Positions 1-9,433 of a stretch of DNA of 64,000 bases are shown piece after piece (position 1 is the first letter of the stretch; every line of letters starts with the position of its first letter). The notes below the pieces were generated by a model. That model ran no database searches, had not been told where the DNA came from, and saw only the letters and a list, made by a program, of their open reading frames with translations. The position numbers were made by a program, and so were the translations under genes. Origin of the DNA: Anaeromyxobacter diazotrophicus (GTDB lineage Bacteria; Myxococcota; Myxococcia; Myxococcales; Anaeromyxobacteraceae); assembly GCF_013340205.1 (NCBI RefSeq), contig NZ_BJTG01000008.1, forward strand, positions 186,001-250,000, given 5' to 3'.

Positions 1-147
1 GCACGCGCCGTTGAACACCTGGATCCGCCCCTCGGCGTCCATCGCCAGCACGAGCGCGTCGACGGTGGCGAGCACGGTCGCGAGCATCCCGCTGCGCTCG
101 TCGAGCTCGGCGGCCGGGAGCGGGCGGGATGTGGCGGCCTGTCGCAT
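1..147 (-). CDS. PAS-domain signalling protein, N-terminal fragment (cut by left edge)
   Basis: Only the first 49 codons are in the window, read from an ATG whose complement lies at 145-147. The peptide begins MRQAATSRPLPAAELDERSG, and residues 29-47 (VDALVLAMDAEGRIQVFNG) have the pattern of the first beta strands of a PAS sensor domain. PAS proteins bind small ligands or cofactors, or act as interaction modules, and usually feed a histidine kinase, cyclase or sigma-54 activator. The output domain lies outside the window, so the role is open. It runs in the same direction as the sugar kinase upstream, about 150 bases away. Confidence 0.6.
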   Translation of the reverse strand, partial: MRQAATSRPLPAAELDERSGMLATVLATVDALVLAMDAEGRIQVFNGAC

Positions 148-176
148 GCTCGATCTCCGACGGTGAACACTGTAGC

Positions 177-204
177 CCGCGGCTCCAGCGCGGTGAAGCC
201 GCGG
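177..204 (-). terminator. Possible hairpin between the ROK kinase and the PAS gene
   Basis: Arms CCGCGGCT (177-184) and AGCCGCGG (197-204) pair over 8 bp with a 12-base loop. It lies about 100 bases after the ROK kinase stop. There is no T run, so it could equally be a chance GC-rich hairpin. Confidence 0.25.
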
Positions 205-299
205 CGCCTCCGACGGCCACGGGTCGGGCGAGGCGGGCGCACGCGCACCCACCGTCGAGACCCGCCTCCAAGGCAGCACGGCCCGGCAGCGCGGGCGCC

Positions 300-1262
300 C
301 TACTCCAGCAGCGCCGCCCCGATCACGCCGGCGTCGTCGCCCAGGAAGGCGCGCTCCAGCGTGAGCCCGACCAGGGCGCTGCGGGAGACCCGCGCCTGGA
401 ACACCTCGTCCACCCGCCGGCGCAGGTCGGGACAGCCGAGGAGGACGCCGCCGCCCAGGATGACGCGGGCGGGGTTGAGCAGGGTCACCACCGAGGCGAT
501 GGCGTTGCCGAGCAGGTCCGCCACCTCCTCCCACAGCGCACAGGCGTAGGGATCGCCCTGCACGCAGGCCTCGTCGATCACGCTGGCGGAGAGCCGCGAC
601 AGGTCGCCCTGCAGCAGCGCGCCGAGGCGCGAGCTCGCCCCGGCCGCGAGCTCCTCGCGGACCCGCGCCGCGAGGTTCATGCCGCTCGTGTACGCCTCCA
701 GGCAGCCCAGCTCGCCGCAGCCGCAGCGGCGGGGCGCGGTGCTGGCGCGCGACGGGCGCACCTTGACGTGCCCGAGCTCGCCCGCCACGCCCCGGTGCCC
801 GTCGTGCAGCCGCCCGCCCAGGATGAGGCCCGAGCCGACGCCCGAGCCCACGAACACCAGCACCGCGTCGTCCACCCCGCGCGCGGCCCCGAACCGGCGC
901 TCGCCCCAGGCCGCCGCCGAGAGGTCGTTCGCGATGCGCACCTTGGCGCCGAGGCGCTCCTCGAGCAGCTCCCCCAGCGGCACGTCGCGCCAGCCCAGGT
1001 TCGGCGCGTTGAGCACGACCCCGGTGCGCCCCAGGCACTGCCCCGCCACCCCCACGCCCACCCGGCCGAAGGTGCGCGCCGCGTCCCCGGCGCCTTCCAG
1101 CGCCGCCGCCACGGCGTGCGCGACCGTCTCGACCACCGCCGCCGGCGAGCGATCCCGGTGCGGCTCCTTGTGGGAGGCGACGATCTCGCCCGAGTCGCGG
1201 TCCACCACCGCCGCGCGGGCGTTGGTGCCGCCGAGATCCACCCCGAGCGCGCGCGCCGCCAT
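300..1262 (-). CDS. ROK-family sugar kinase (glucokinase type)
   Basis: A 320-residue cytoplasmic kinase expected to phosphorylate a hexose, most likely glucose, with ATP. The phosphate-binding loop DLGGTNARAA is at residues 9-18, the catalytic Asp sits in the NDLSAAAWGE segment at 113, and the ROK zinc signature is complete: GELGH (161-165) followed by CGCGELGCLE (180-189), with Cys 180, 182 and 187. The ATG at 1262 is 11 bases after the stop of the phosphomannomutase gene, so the two are probably co-transcribed. Together with that mutase it would convert a free hexose to hexose-1-phosphate. The exact sugar cannot be read from sequence. Confidence 0.88.
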   Translation of the reverse strand: MAARALGVDLGGTNARAAVVDRDSGEIVASHKEPHRDRSPAAVVETVAHAVAAALEGAGDAARTFGRVGVGVAGQCLGRTGVVLNAPNLGWRDVPLGELLEERLGAKVRIANDLSAAAWGERRFGAARGVDDAVLVFVGSGVGSGLILGGRLHDGHRGVAGELGHVKVRPSRASTAPRRCGCGELGCLEAYTSGMNLAARVREELAAGASSRLGALLQGDLSRLSASVIDEACVQGDPYACALWEEVADLLGNAIASVVTLLNPARVILGGGVLLGCPDLRRRVDEVFQARVSRSALVGLTLERAFLGDDAGVIGAALLE

Positions 1263-1273
1263 GGCCGGCGCTC

Positions 1274-2647
1274 CTAGGCGCCCACCTCGCGGCCGAGCGC
1301 CTGCACGCGCTCGGTGACGAGCTGCTCGATCTCGCGGAGCCGCTGCGCGCTGGTCGCCTCGAAGCGCAGCACGAGCAGCGGCTGCGTGTTGGAGGCGCGC
1401 ACCAGGCCCCAGCCGTCGGGGAAGGTGATCCGCACCCCGTCCACGGTGACCGTCTCGTAGCGCGCGGAGAACCAGGCCTGCGCCCGCCGGACCACCTCGA
1501 ACTTCTTCTCCTCCGGGCAGTCCATCCGGATCTCGGGTGAGGCGAAGGTCTCGGGCAGGTCGGCCAGCAGCGAGGAGAGCGGCGCGTCCGTCCGGCTCAG
1601 GAGCTCGAGGAGGCGCCCCGACGCGTAGATGCCGTCGTCGAAGCCGAACCAGCGGTTGGCGAAGAAGATGTGCCCGCTCATCTCGCCGGCGAGGAGCGCG
1701 CCCGCCTCCTTCATCTTCGCCTTGATGAGGCTGTGGCCCGCCCGCCACATGATGGGACGCCCGCCCTTGCGCGCGATGTCGTCGTAGAGGTTCATCGAGC
1801 ACTTCACCTCCCCGACGATGGCGGCGCCGGGGTTCTCCTCCAGCAGGGCGCGCGAGAAGAGGACCATGAGCTGGTCGCCCCAGAGCACGTTCCCGCGCTC
1901 GTCCACCGCGCCCACCCGGTCGGCGTCGCCGTCGTAGGCGATGCCCACGTCCGCCTTCACCTCCAGCACCTTCCGCCGCAGCGGCTCGAGGTTCTTCTCG
2001 ACGGTGGGATCGGGGTGGTGGTGGGGGAAGCGCCCGTCCATCTCCAGGAAGAGCGGCACCACCTCGAGCCCGAGCGCCTGGAAGATCGGGACCGCCACCG
2101 CCCCGCCGGTCCCGTTGCCGGCGTCGACCACCACCTTGAGCTTGCGGGGGCCGAGCTGCAGGTTCTCGCCGACGTAGGCGCGGTAGGGGCCGACGACGTC
2201 GTGCGGCTCGACCCGGCCCTGCCCGGCGGCGAACCGCCCGGCGGCCACCAGCCGGCGGAGCTCCTGGATCTCCTCGCCGTGGAGCGTCCGCTTGCCGACG
2301 CCCACCTTGAGCCCGTTGTACTCGGCCGGGTTGTGAGAGCCGGTGATCATGCACAGCCCGTCCACCGGCAGCGTGTAAGCGGCGAAGTAGGTGAGCGGCG
2401 TCGGGACCACCCCGAGGTCCACCACGTCCACGCCGGTGGCGGTGAGCCCGGCGAGGGCGCGCCGCGCGAAGCGCTCGCCGGACAGGCGGCAGTCCCGGCC
2501 GAGCACCACCCGCTTCCCGCCGGCGCGGCGCACCATCGTCCCGAGCCCGCGGGCGATCGCCTCGACCGCGTCCTCGGTGAGATCCTGGTCGACGAGCCCC
2601 CGGACGTCGTACTCGCGGAAGATGGTGGGGGAGATGGTGCTCGCCAT
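1274..2647 (-). CDS. manB: Phosphomannomutase/phosphoglucomutase
   Basis: A 457-residue alpha-D-phosphohexomutase interconverting hexose-6-phosphate and hexose-1-phosphate. The phosphoserine loop TGSHNP has catalytic Ser104, the magnesium loop DGDADR is at 239-244, the sugar-recognition loop GEMSGH is at 321-326 and the phosphate-binding loop RASNTQP is at 417-423. All four domains are present and the length is normal for bacterial AlgC/ManB enzymes. The mannose-1-phosphate guanylyltransferase gene just upstream suggests mannose-1-phosphate is a main product, feeding GDP-mannose. Dual use of glucose is common in the family and cannot be excluded. Confidence 0.9.
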   Translation of the reverse strand: MASTISPTIFREYDVRGLVDQDLTEDAVEAIARGLGTMVRRAGGKRVVLGRDCRLSGERFARRALAGLTATGVDVVDLGVVPTPLTYFAAYTLPVDGLCMITGSHNPAEYNGLKVGVGKRTLHGEEIQELRRLVAAGRFAAGQGRVEPHDVVGPYRAYVGENLQLGPRKLKVVVDAGNGTGGAVAVPIFQALGLEVVPLFLEMDGRFPHHHPDPTVEKNLEPLRRKVLEVKADVGIAYDGDADRVGAVDERGNVLWGDQLMVLFSRALLEENPGAAIVGEVKCSMNLYDDIARKGGRPIMWRAGHSLIKAKMKEAGALLAGEMSGHIFFANRWFGFDDGIYASGRLLELLSRTDAPLSSLLADLPETFASPEIRMDCPEEKKFEVVRRAQAWFSARYETVTVDGVRITFPDGWGLVRASNTQPLLVLRFEATSAQRLREIEQLVTERVQALGREVGA

Positions 2648-2770
2648 GTGCGGGGCCTCGGTCGGGAATGTAAGGGGGGTGGCGGCTCCGCGTCGCGCCC
2701 GAAGGTGGCCGCCCGCGCCGGGCCCGGGCGCCCGCCCGGGGCGGACGGGGCGGCGCCGGCGCCGCGCGCC

Positions 2771-3913
2771 TCAGGTCATCTCTTCGCGGCCACGGCGCTT
2801 CAGCTCGTCCACCGCCTTGCGCACGTCCTGGGCGCGGTCGCGGCGGCACACCAGCACCGCGTCGCCCGCGTCCACGACGATCAGGTCGTCCACGCCGATG
2901 ACCGCCAGCGGGCGCCCGGGCAGCCCCAGCACGACGTTGTCCTTCCCGTCGAAGATCATCGCCTCGCCCTCGACCACGTTGCCGCGCGCGTCCTGGGCCC
3001 GGACCTCGCGGAGCGCGTCGAAGCTGCCCACGTCGCTCCAGCCGAAGTCCCCCGGCACCACCGCGATCCGGTCGCTCTTCTCCATGACGCCGTAGTCGAT
3101 GGAGATGGCGGGGCAGCGCGGGAACGCCTCGGCCAGCGCGCGCGCCGCCCGCGGCGTGCCGATGGCCCGGTCGATCCGCTCGAGCTGCTCGCCGAGGTCG
3201 GGCAGGGTGCGCCGGATCTCGTCCAGGATGACGTCGGCCCGGAACACGAAGATGCCGCTGTTCCACAGGTACCCGCCGTCCGCGAGGTAGCGCTGGGCGG
3301 TGGCGCGATCCGGCTTCTCGACGAACTTCGCGACGCGGCGGGCGACCGCGCCGCCGTCGGCGGCGGGCTTGGCCGGCGCCGGCTTCGCCTTCCCGCGCGG
3401 CTTCTCGCGGCCCTCGCCCGGCGGGCCGTCGAGCCGCGCGCCGACCTTGAGGTAGCCGTAGCCGGTCTCCGGCCGCGACGGCTTCACGCCCAGGGTGACG
3501 ATGGCCCCGCCCTGCGCCACCTCCGCCGCCGCCGCGAGCGCCTCGCGGAACGCCGCCGGCCGCGCCACGTGGTGGTCGGCCGGCAGCATGGCGAGGACGC
3601 CCTTCTTGTCGAGGCGGGCCACGTGCAGCGCGGCCAGCCCGACGCAGGGGGCGGTGTTGCGCGCGCACGGCTCGACCAGGAGGTTGTCCTTGGGCAGGTC
3701 CGGGAGGATGCGGCGCGCTGCGGCCGCGTGCGCTGGCCCGCACACCACGAAGGTGCGGTCGAGCTTCGCCAGCGGCGGCAGGCGCGCGACGGTGGCCGCG
3801 AGCAGCGGCGTCTCGCCGACCAGGGCCAGGAACTGCTTCGGGCGCGCCTTGCGCGAGAGCGGCCAGAAGCGCGTGCCGGACCCGCCAGCCATCACCACCG
3901 GGAAGAGCTTCAT
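2771..3913 (-). CDS. manC: Mannose-1-phosphate guanylyltransferase
   Basis: Makes GDP-mannose from mannose-1-phosphate and GTP for polysaccharide and glycan synthesis. The nucleotide-binding signature GGSGTRFWPLSR starts at residue 10, followed by FVEKPD and WNSGIFVF, all typical of the ManC/CpsB nucleotidyltransferase domain. At about 380 residues it has the catalytic domain only, without the C-terminal isomerase domain of type II enzymes. A Lys/Ala/Pro-rich insert (about residues 165-190) just before FVEKPD is unusual. The ATG at 3913 overlaps the stop of the upstream Nudix gene as ATGA, which I prefer to a non-ATG start four codons upstream. A 123-base GC-rich gap separates it from manB. 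Confidence 0.88.
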   Translation of the reverse strand: MKLFPVVMAGGSGTRFWPLSRKARPKQFLALVGETPLLAATVARLPPLAKLDRTFVVCGPAHAAAARRILPDLPKDNLLVEPCARNTAPCVGLAALHVARLDKKGVLAMLPADHHVARPAAFREALAAAAEVAQGGAIVTLGVKPSRPETGYGYLKVGARLDGPPGEGREKPRGKAKPAPAKPAADGGAVARRVAKFVEKPDRATAQRYLADGGYLWNSGIFVFRADVILDEIRRTLPDLGEQLERIDRAIGTPRAARALAEAFPRCPAISIDYGVMEKSDRIAVVPGDFGWSDVGSFDALREVRAQDARGNVVEGEAMIFDGKDNVVLGLPGRPLAVIGVDDLIVVDAGDAVLVCRRDRAQDVRKAVDELKRRGREEMT

Positions 3914-4500
3914 CGTCCGCTCCACAGGCCGAGCAGCTCGTCGAGGACGCGCGCGGTGGCGCCCCAGATCGTCAGCCCCGGCAGATCGTAGTAGTGCACC
4001 AGGTGCCGCTCCCCGTACGCCTCGCGGTGCTCGGTGCGGTGGACGCCGGGACGCGCCAGGGCGGAGAGCGGCACGTACACGATCGCCTCCACCTCGCCAG
4101 GGCGGGCCACGTAGGGGTAGGGATATGGCACCAGCCCGACCCAGGGCGTCAAGCGAAAGCCGGAGACGAGCACGAGCGTCTCGTCGAGCTGACCCAGCAC
4201 CTCCACGCGCGCCGGCTCGAGGCCGATCTCCTCCTCGGCCTCCCGCAGCGCCGCCGACCGCGGCTCCTCGCCCTCCTCGATGCGGCCGCCGGGGAAGCTC
4301 ACCTGGCCCGGGTGGCGCTTGAGGTGGCCCGGCCGGACGGTGAGCAGCACGTGCGGCTCGCCCTCGTGCTCGAACAGCGGCACGAGCACGGCGGCGCGGG
4401 CGAGGCCGCCGTCGGGCAGGTGCTCGGGGCGGAGCCGGTCGAAGGGGAACGCCCCCGGGACGTGCCCCTCCAGCACGGCGCGGAGCCCCCCCAGCGTCAT
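3910..4500 (-). CDS. Nudix hydrolase, CoA-pyrophosphatase type
   Basis: A 196-residue Nudix protein. The Nudix box runs from Gly72 to Leu94 with the REAEEE core, and the preceding segment LLTVRPGHLKRHPGQVSFPG is the extra signature of the CoA diphosphatase (NudL/YeaB) subfamily, which cleaves CoA to 4'-phosphopantetheine and 3',5'-ADP. It overlaps the genes on both sides by 4 bases (ATGA), so it belongs to the same transcript as uppP and manC, although its chemistry has no obvious link to GDP-mannose synthesis. Confidence 0.82.
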   Translation of the reverse strand: MTLGGLRAVLEGHVPGAFPFDRLRPEHLPDGGLARAAVLVPLFEHEGEPHVLLTVRPGHLKRHPGQVSFPGGRIEEGEEPRSAALREAEEEIGLEPARVEVLGQLDETLVLVSGFRLTPWVGLVPYPYPYVARPGEVEAIVYVPLSALARPGVHRTEHREAYGERHLVHYYDLPGLTIWGATARVLDELLGLWSGR

Positions 4501-5384
4501 GGCGCGTTCGCGGCGGCGGGGGCGTGCACGGGCGCCGGCGCCGGCGCCTCGTCGGAGCCGGGGAGGACGCCCTTCCAGAGGAGGACGCCGATGAGGACGC
4601 CGGCGACGAGCCGCCAGGCGACGAAGAGGTAGGTGGTGCGCGTGCGGAGGTAGGCGAGCAGCCAGCCGATGACGAGGTAGCCGGCGAAGAGCGCGGTGAG
4701 CGTCCCGACGACGGTGGCGATGGCCCAGGCGTGCTGCCCCGAGAGCGCCGGCAGCGCCTTCTTCAGCTTGTAGAGGCCGGCGCCGAGCGTGATGGGCACC
4801 GAGAGCAGGAAGCTGAAGCGCGCCGCGTCCTCCCGCTTGAGGCCGAGGGCCATGCCGGTGGTGATGGTGGCGCCCGAGCGCGAGGTGCCGGGCACGAGCG
4901 CCAGGGCCTGCCCGCAGCCGATGGCGAGCGCGTCGGCCAGGCCGACGTCCTCGATCGTGCGGCGGTGGCGCGCCAGCCGCTCGGCGGCGAGCAGGATGAG
5001 CCCCCAGACCACGAGCGAGAAGGCGATGGTGAGGTTCCCGAGCGCCTCGATGCGCCGCTCGAGGAGCTTCCCCGCCACCGCCGCCGGGATGGTGCCGAGC
5101 ACGATGAGCCAGGCGAGGCGCGCCTCGCCGCTCTCGAGCGGCTTGCCCCGGGCGAGCCCGCGGAGCGCGGCGCGGGTGAGCGCGTACAGCTCCTCGCGGA
5201 AGAACAGGATGACCGCCAGGGTGGTGCCGGTCTGGATGATGGTGACGAAGGCGCGGAACTGCTCGTCGGACAGGCGCTGCCCGAGCAGCTCGCCGAACAC
5301 GAGGAGGTGGGCGGTCGACGAGACGGGCAGGAACTCGGTGGCCGCCTGGACCAGGCCGAGGACGACCGCGACGAGGAGGGTCAT
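4497..5384 (-). CDS. uppP: Undecaprenyl-diphosphatase
   Basis: A 295-residue polytopic inner-membrane phosphatase recycling undecaprenyl pyrophosphate to the lipid carrier used for peptidoglycan and polysaccharide export. The two family signatures are present: ATEFLPVSSTAHLL at residues 15-28 and PGTSRSG at 165-171, which form the active site. Several hydrophobic helices follow. The C-terminus ends in a short Ala/Pro tail. It is the first gene of a tightly packed run with the Nudix and GDP-mannose genes, which suits shared use in envelope polysaccharide assembly. Confidence 0.92.
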   Translation of the reverse strand: MTLLVAVVLGLVQAATEFLPVSSTAHLLVFGELLGQRLSDEQFRAFVTIIQTGTTLAVILFFREELYALTRAALRGLARGKPLESGEARLAWLIVLGTIPAAVAGKLLERRIEALGNLTIAFSLVVWGLILLAAERLARHRRTIEDVGLADALAIGCGQALALVPGTSRSGATITTGMALGLKREDAARFSFLLSVPITLGAGLYKLKKALPALSGQHAWAIATVVGTLTALFAGYLVIGWLLAYLRTRTTYLFVAWRLVAGVLIGVLLWKGVLPGSDEAPAPAPVHAPAAANAP

Positions 5385-5440
5385 GGGCGCGGCATCTTAT
5401 GAGCCGCTCCGCCCCCGCGCCACCGGGCCGGGGCGCGAGG

Positions 5441-6064
5441 TCAGCTCCGGCTCGTCGCGAGCCGCACCCCGAAGGCGATGAACACGGCCCCGGTGACCCC
5501 CTCCAGGCCCCGCTGCACCCCGGGCCGCGCCAGGACCGGCCTGAGCCGCGCCACGAAGAGCGTCACCAGCGAGAGCCAGACGAGCCCCTCGGCGAAGTGG
5601 ATGGAGGCGAGCAGGATGGACCGGCGCAGCACCGGGTCGCCCGGCCCGATGAACTGCGGCAGGAAGGCGAGGTAGAAGACCGCCACCTTGGGGTTGAGGA
5701 CGTTGGTGAGGAGCCCCTCGAGGAAGGCGCGGCGCTCGCCGGCCGCGGCGGGCTCCGGGGCGCGCGCCGGGCCGGGCCGGGCGGCGGCGCGGAGCGCCTG
5801 CACGCCCAGGAACACCAGGTAGAGCGCGCCCGCCAGCTTCACGAGCTCGAAGGCGCGGGCCGAGCGCACGAGCAGGGCGGAGAGCCCCACCGCGGAGAGC
5901 GTGGCGTGGACGAAGAGCCCGCTGCCGACGCCGAGCACCGTGAGCAGGCCCGCCCGCCGGCCGCGCACCAGCGCGCTGCGGACCACCAGCATGGTGTCCG
6001 CGCCCGGCGTGAGGGTGAGGAGCGCGGCGATGCCGGCGAAGGCGAGGACGCGCGCGTCGACCAT
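5441..6064 (-). CDS. LysE/RhtB-family amino-acid exporter
   Basis: A 207-residue membrane protein with the RhtB/LysE arrangement: hydrophobic start, LTLTPGADTMLVVRSAL near residues 16-32, and the LTNVLNPKVAVFYLAFLPQF segment near residues 123-142. These exporters remove surplus amino acids such as homoserine, threonine or lysine by proton exchange. The substrate cannot be read from the sequence. It is separated by 15 bases from metK, which raises the possibility that it handles methionine-pathway metabolites, but that is only positional inference. Confidence 0.85.
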   Translation of the reverse strand: MVDARVLAFAGIAALLTLTPGADTMLVVRSALVRGRRAGLLTVLGVGSGLFVHATLSAVGLSALLVRSARAFELVKLAGALYLVFLGVQALRAAARPGPARAPEPAAAGERRAFLEGLLTNVLNPKVAVFYLAFLPQFIGPGDPVLRRSILLASIHFAEGLVWLSLVTLFVARLRPVLARPGVQRGLEGVTGAVFIAFGVRLATSRS

Positions 6065-6079
6065 GGCGGCGCCCGCGCG

Positions 6080-7249
6080 CTAGGCGACGGCCGCGCGCAC
6101 CTTCCCGGTGCCGGCCGCGTCGCGCAGCGCGTCCTTCTTGTCGGTCCGCTCCCAGGTGAACTCCTTCTCGGAGCGGCCGAAGTGGCCGTACGCGGCGGTC
6201 TTCTCGTAGATGGGGCGGAGCAGGTCGAGGTGCTCGATGATGGCGCGCGGGGTGAGCGAGAACACCTCGCGCACGGCGGCCGCGATCCGCTCCTCGGACA
6301 CCTTGCCGGTGCCGAAGGTGTCGACCATGACCGAGACCGGCTCGGCCACGCCGATGGCGTAGGCGACCTGCACCTCGCAGCGGCGCGCCAGCCCGGAGGC
6401 GACCACGTTCTTCGCGATGTAGCGCCCCATGTAGGCGGCCGAGCGATCCACCTTGGAGGGGTCCTTGCCGCTGAAGGCGCCGCCGCCGTGCCGCCCCATG
6501 CCGCCGTAGGTGTCGACGATGATCTTGCGGCCGGTGACGCCGGTGTCGCCCATGGGGCCGCCGATGACGAAGCGGCCGGTGGGGTTGATGAAGATCTTGG
6601 TCTTGCGGTCGACCAGCTTCTTCGGCAGCGCCTTCGCGATGACCTCCTCGCGGATGGCGGCGTGCAGCTTGCGGTTGGAGACGTCCTCGGCGTGCTGGGT
6701 CGAGACCACCACCGTGTCGAGGCGGACGATCTTGCCGTCCTGGTACTCCACGGTCACCTGGCTCTTGCCGTCCGGCCGGAGGAAGTCGAGGCCGGCCTTG
6801 CGCGCCTTGGCGAGCTGGCGCGTGACCGCGTGCGCGTAGTGGATGGGCGCCGGCATGAGCTCCGGCGTCTCGTCGCAGGCGTAGCCGAACATCATGCCCT
6901 GGTCGCCGGCGCCGCCGGTGTCCACGCCCTGGCCGATGTCCGGCGACTGCTGGTCGACCGCCACCAGCACGGCGCAGGTGTTCCCGTCGAAGCCCATCTC
7001 GCCGGAGGTGTACCCGATGCGCTTCACCACCTCGCGCGCGAGGCGCGGGTAGTCGACCTTGGCGCTGGTCGTGATCTCGCCCGCGATCATGACGTAGCCG
7101 GTCTTGAGCAGCGTCTCGCAGGCGACCCGCCCCTTCTCGTCCTGGGACAGCACGGCGTCGAGGACCGCGTCCGACACCTGGTCGGCCATCTTGTCGGGGT
7201 GGCCTTCCGTGACCGACTCGGAGGTGAAGAGGTAGTCGCTGGCGGGCAT
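6080..7249 (-). CDS. metK: S-adenosylmethionine synthetase
   Basis: Makes S-adenosylmethionine from methionine and ATP. The 389-residue protein carries the family signatures [17 protein letters not shown] near the N-terminus, the hexapeptide-type [11 protein letters not shown] and the glycine-rich [16 protein letters not shown]. Length and motif order match bacterial MetK. A good promoter sits directly upstream. I found no SAM riboswitch in the 130-base leader region, so control of this gene probably does not use one. Confidence 0.96.
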   Translation of the reverse strand: MPASDYLFTSESVTEGHPDKMADQVSDAVLDAVLSQDEKGRVACETLLKTGYVMIAGEITTSAKVDYPRLAREVVKRIGYTSGEMGFDGNTCAVLVAVDQQSPDIGQGVDTGGAGDQGMMFGYACDETPELMPAPIHYAHAVTRQLAKARKAGLDFLRPDGKSQVTVEYQDGKIVRLDTVVVSTQHAEDVSNRKLHAAIREEVIAKALPKKLVDRKTKIFINPTGRFVIGGPMGDTGVTGRKIIVDTYGGMGRHGGGAFSGKDPSKVDRSAAYMGRYIAKNVVASGLARRCEVQVAYAIGVAEPVSVMVDTFGTGKVSEERIAAAVREVFSLTPRAIIEHLDLLRPIYEKTAAYGHFGRSEKEFTWERTDKKDALRDAAGTGKVRAAVA

Positions 7250-7286
7250 GCGGGTGGTCCCTGGTGGTGGTGGTGAGCGGGGGGCG

Positions 7287-7316
7287 AAGCTACGCGGCGG
7301 AGGTCGAACCTGTCAA
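7287..7316 (-). promoter_or_regulatory. Promoter for metK
   Basis: On the minus strand TTGACA (7311-7316) and TAGCTT (7287-7292) are separated by 18 bases. The -35 box is a perfect sigma-70 consensus, which is rare in this GC-rich sequence. The ATG lies about 37 bases downstream, after a run of GGT/ACC triplets. Confidence 0.6.
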
Positions 7317-7380
7317 TATCACGGACGCTTCGCCGCCGCAGCCCCGGGAGCGGAGGGCGCGGGAGCGAGCGGACGGCCCC

Positions 7381-9153
7381 TCACCCGGCGACCGGGCCCA
7401 CGGCCATGTCGTCGAGGAGCCCCGGGAAGCGCAGGCCCATCTCCGAGCGCACCTCGCGCTCGATCTCGTCGGCGGCGGTGAGCTCGAGGAGCCGCCCGAC
7501 CAGGCGCTGGCCGTCGGCGGCGCTCGCCTGACGGACGATGCGCTTCACGAGCGGGATGCTGCCGCCGTTCATGGAGAGCTCGGTCATGCCGAGCCCGAGC
7601 AGCACGAGCACGAAGAGCGGCTCGCCCGCCATCTCGCCGCACATCGAGACCGGGATGCCGGCCTGCCGCCCGGCGTCGCAGACGAGCTTCAGGGTGCGCA
7701 GCACGGCGAGGTGCAGCGGCCGGTACAGGTACGCGACGTCCTTGTTCTGCCGGTCGATCGCCATCGTGTACTGGATGAGGTCGTTCGTGCCGATGGAGAA
7801 GAAGTCGCACTCGCGCGCCAGGCGGTCGGCGATGATCGCCGCCGACGGCAGCTCCACCATGATGCCGACCGGCGGCAGCCGCGTCTCGACGCCCTCGCGG
7901 CGGAGCTCCTCGCGCGCCTCGCCCAGGAAGCGCTTCGCCGCCCGGAGCTCGTTCACCCCCGAGACCATGGGGAACATGATGCGCAGGTGGCCGTGCACGC
8001 TGGCGCGGAGCATGCCCCGCAGCTGGGTGCGGAACATGTCGGGGTGGCGCAGGCAGTAGCGCACCGCGCGCAGGCCCAGCGCCGGGTTGTCGTCGTGGGT
8101 GCGCACGCCGAGCGGCAGCTTGTCGCCGCCCAGGTCGAAGGTGCGGATGGTGACCGGGCGCGGCGCGAGCTGCTCCAGGATCTGCCGGTAGGTGCGGTAG
8201 TGCTCCTCCTCGGTGGGCAGGTCGCTGCGGCCCATGTAGAGAAACTCGGTGCGGTAGAGGCCCACGCCCTCCCCGCCGTGGGCGAGCAGGCTCTTCACCT
8301 CCTCGGCGAACTCGATGTTGCCGTCCAGCTCCACCCGCACCCCGTCGGTGGTGGTGGCGGGGAGCTGGCTCGTCGCCATGAGCTCCCGCTCCTGCGTGAG
8401 CCACCGCTCGCGGGCCGCCTCGTAGTCGCTCCGCTCGCCCGGCGACGGGTTCAGCACCACCACCCCGCGCTGCCCGTCGACCACGATCCAGTCGCCGCGG
8501 TCGGCGAGGGCGCTGAGGCGTCCCACCCCGACCACCGCCGGGACGTCGAGCGCCCGCGCCACGATGGCGGTGTGGGAGGTCTTCGTGCCGAGGTCGGTCA
8601 CGAAGGCGGCCACCTTGCGCTCGTGGAGGAGCAGCGCGGTGTCGGCCGGGGACAGGTCGCGCGCCACGATGACGGCGCCCTCCGGCGGCGGCTCCGGCAC
8701 CTCGGCCGCCTCGCCGGTGAGGTTCTTGATGATGCGCTCGCCCACGTACTCGACGTCGGCGCGCCGCTCCTTGAAGTAGTCGTCGGCGAGCTCGGAGAAG
8801 GCGGCCTTGATCTTGCGGATGGCGCGCTTGACCGCCCACTCCGCGTTGATCTGATCCTCGCGGATGAGGCGCTGCGCCTCGTCCACCAGCATCTCGTCCT
8901 TCAGCATGAGCCGGTGGGTGTCGATGATGGCCGTGTGCTCGGCGCCCTCCAGCTGCTCCACCTTCTCGCGCACCTCGGCCAGCTGGCGATCGGAGGCCTC
9001 CAGCGCCGCCTTGAAGCGCGCGATCTCGGCCGGGACCTCCTCGACCGTCACGCGCCGCCGCGGCGCCCGCACCCGCTTGCGGTCGACCGGCCAGCAGCGC
9101 CCGACGACGATGCCGGGGCTGGCGGCGAGACCCATGAGCGTGTGAGAGCCCAT
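7381..9153 (-). CDS. ptsI: PTS enzyme I (phosphoenolpyruvate-protein phosphotransferase)
   Basis: A 590-residue enzyme that takes phosphate from PEP onto His194 in GTKTSHTAIVARALDVPAVV and passes it to HPr. The PEP-binding barrel has the GIMVELPSA, DFFSIGTNDLIQYT and SMCGEMAGEP segments. All functional regions are intact, so the relay should be active. It starts 7 bases after the HPr stop and is the last gene of the PTS run that begins with hprK. Confidence 0.95.
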   Translation of the reverse strand: MGSHTLMGLAASPGIVVGRCWPVDRKRVRAPRRRVTVEEVPAEIARFKAALEASDRQLAEVREKVEQLEGAEHTAIIDTHRLMLKDEMLVDEAQRLIREDQINAEWAVKRAIRKIKAAFSELADDYFKERRADVEYVGERIIKNLTGEAAEVPEPPPEGAVIVARDLSPADTALLLHERKVAAFVTDLGTKTSHTAIVARALDVPAVVGVGRLSALADRGDWIVVDGQRGVVVLNPSPGERSDYEAARERWLTQERELMATSQLPATTTDGVRVELDGNIEFAEEVKSLLAHGGEGVGLYRTEFLYMGRSDLPTEEEHYRTYRQILEQLAPRPVTIRTFDLGGDKLPLGVRTHDDNPALGLRAVRYCLRHPDMFRTQLRGMLRASVHGHLRIMFPMVSGVNELRAAKRFLGEAREELRREGVETRLPPVGIMVELPSAAIIADRLARECDFFSIGTNDLIQYTMAIDRQNKDVAYLYRPLHLAVLRTLKLVCDAGRQAGIPVSMCGEMAGEPLFVLVLLGLGMTELSMNGGSIPLVKRIVRQASAADGQRLVGRLLELTAADEIEREVRSEMGLRFPGLLDDMAVGPVAG

Positions 9154-9160
9154 CCGTCGC

Positions 9161-9433
9161 TCACTTCTCCCCGAAGCCGTTCTCGATGACCTTCGCCAGC
9201 GCGTCCATCGCCGCCTGCGCGTCCTCGCCTTCGCAGGCGACCACGATCTGCGTCCCCTTGGCCGCCGCGAGGGTGAGGACGCCCATGATGCTCTTCCCGT
9301 TCACCTCCGCCCCGTCCTTCGTCACCTGCACCTCGGCCCGGTAGCGGTTGGCGGTCTGGACGAGCTGCGCCGCGGCCCGGGCGTGGAGCCCGAGGGTGTT
9401 GACGATGAGGAACATCCGCTCGAGGCGCGCCAC
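9161..9433 (-). CDS. ptsH: Phosphocarrier protein HPr
   Basis: A 90-residue HPr. His17 in NTLGLHARAA is the enzyme I phosphorylation site, and Ser47 in NGKSIMGVL is the regulatory serine used by HPr kinase. The presence of that serine with a downstream-helix sequence of the regulatory kind agrees with hprK being in the same cluster. The GTG start overlaps the IID stop by one base (TAGTG). A second possible start, ATG at the seventh codon, would give a more typical HPr length. Confidence 0.94.
   Translation of the reverse strand: MARLERMFLIVNTLGLHARAAAQLVQTANRYRAEVQVTKDGAEVNGKSIMGVLTLAAAKGTQIVVACEGEDAQAAMDALAKVIENGFGEK

Noticed and set aside
7250-7380. SAM riboswitch upstream of metK
   Set aside because: No conserved core or terminator switch; the promoter is about 40 bases from the start, leaving no room for one.
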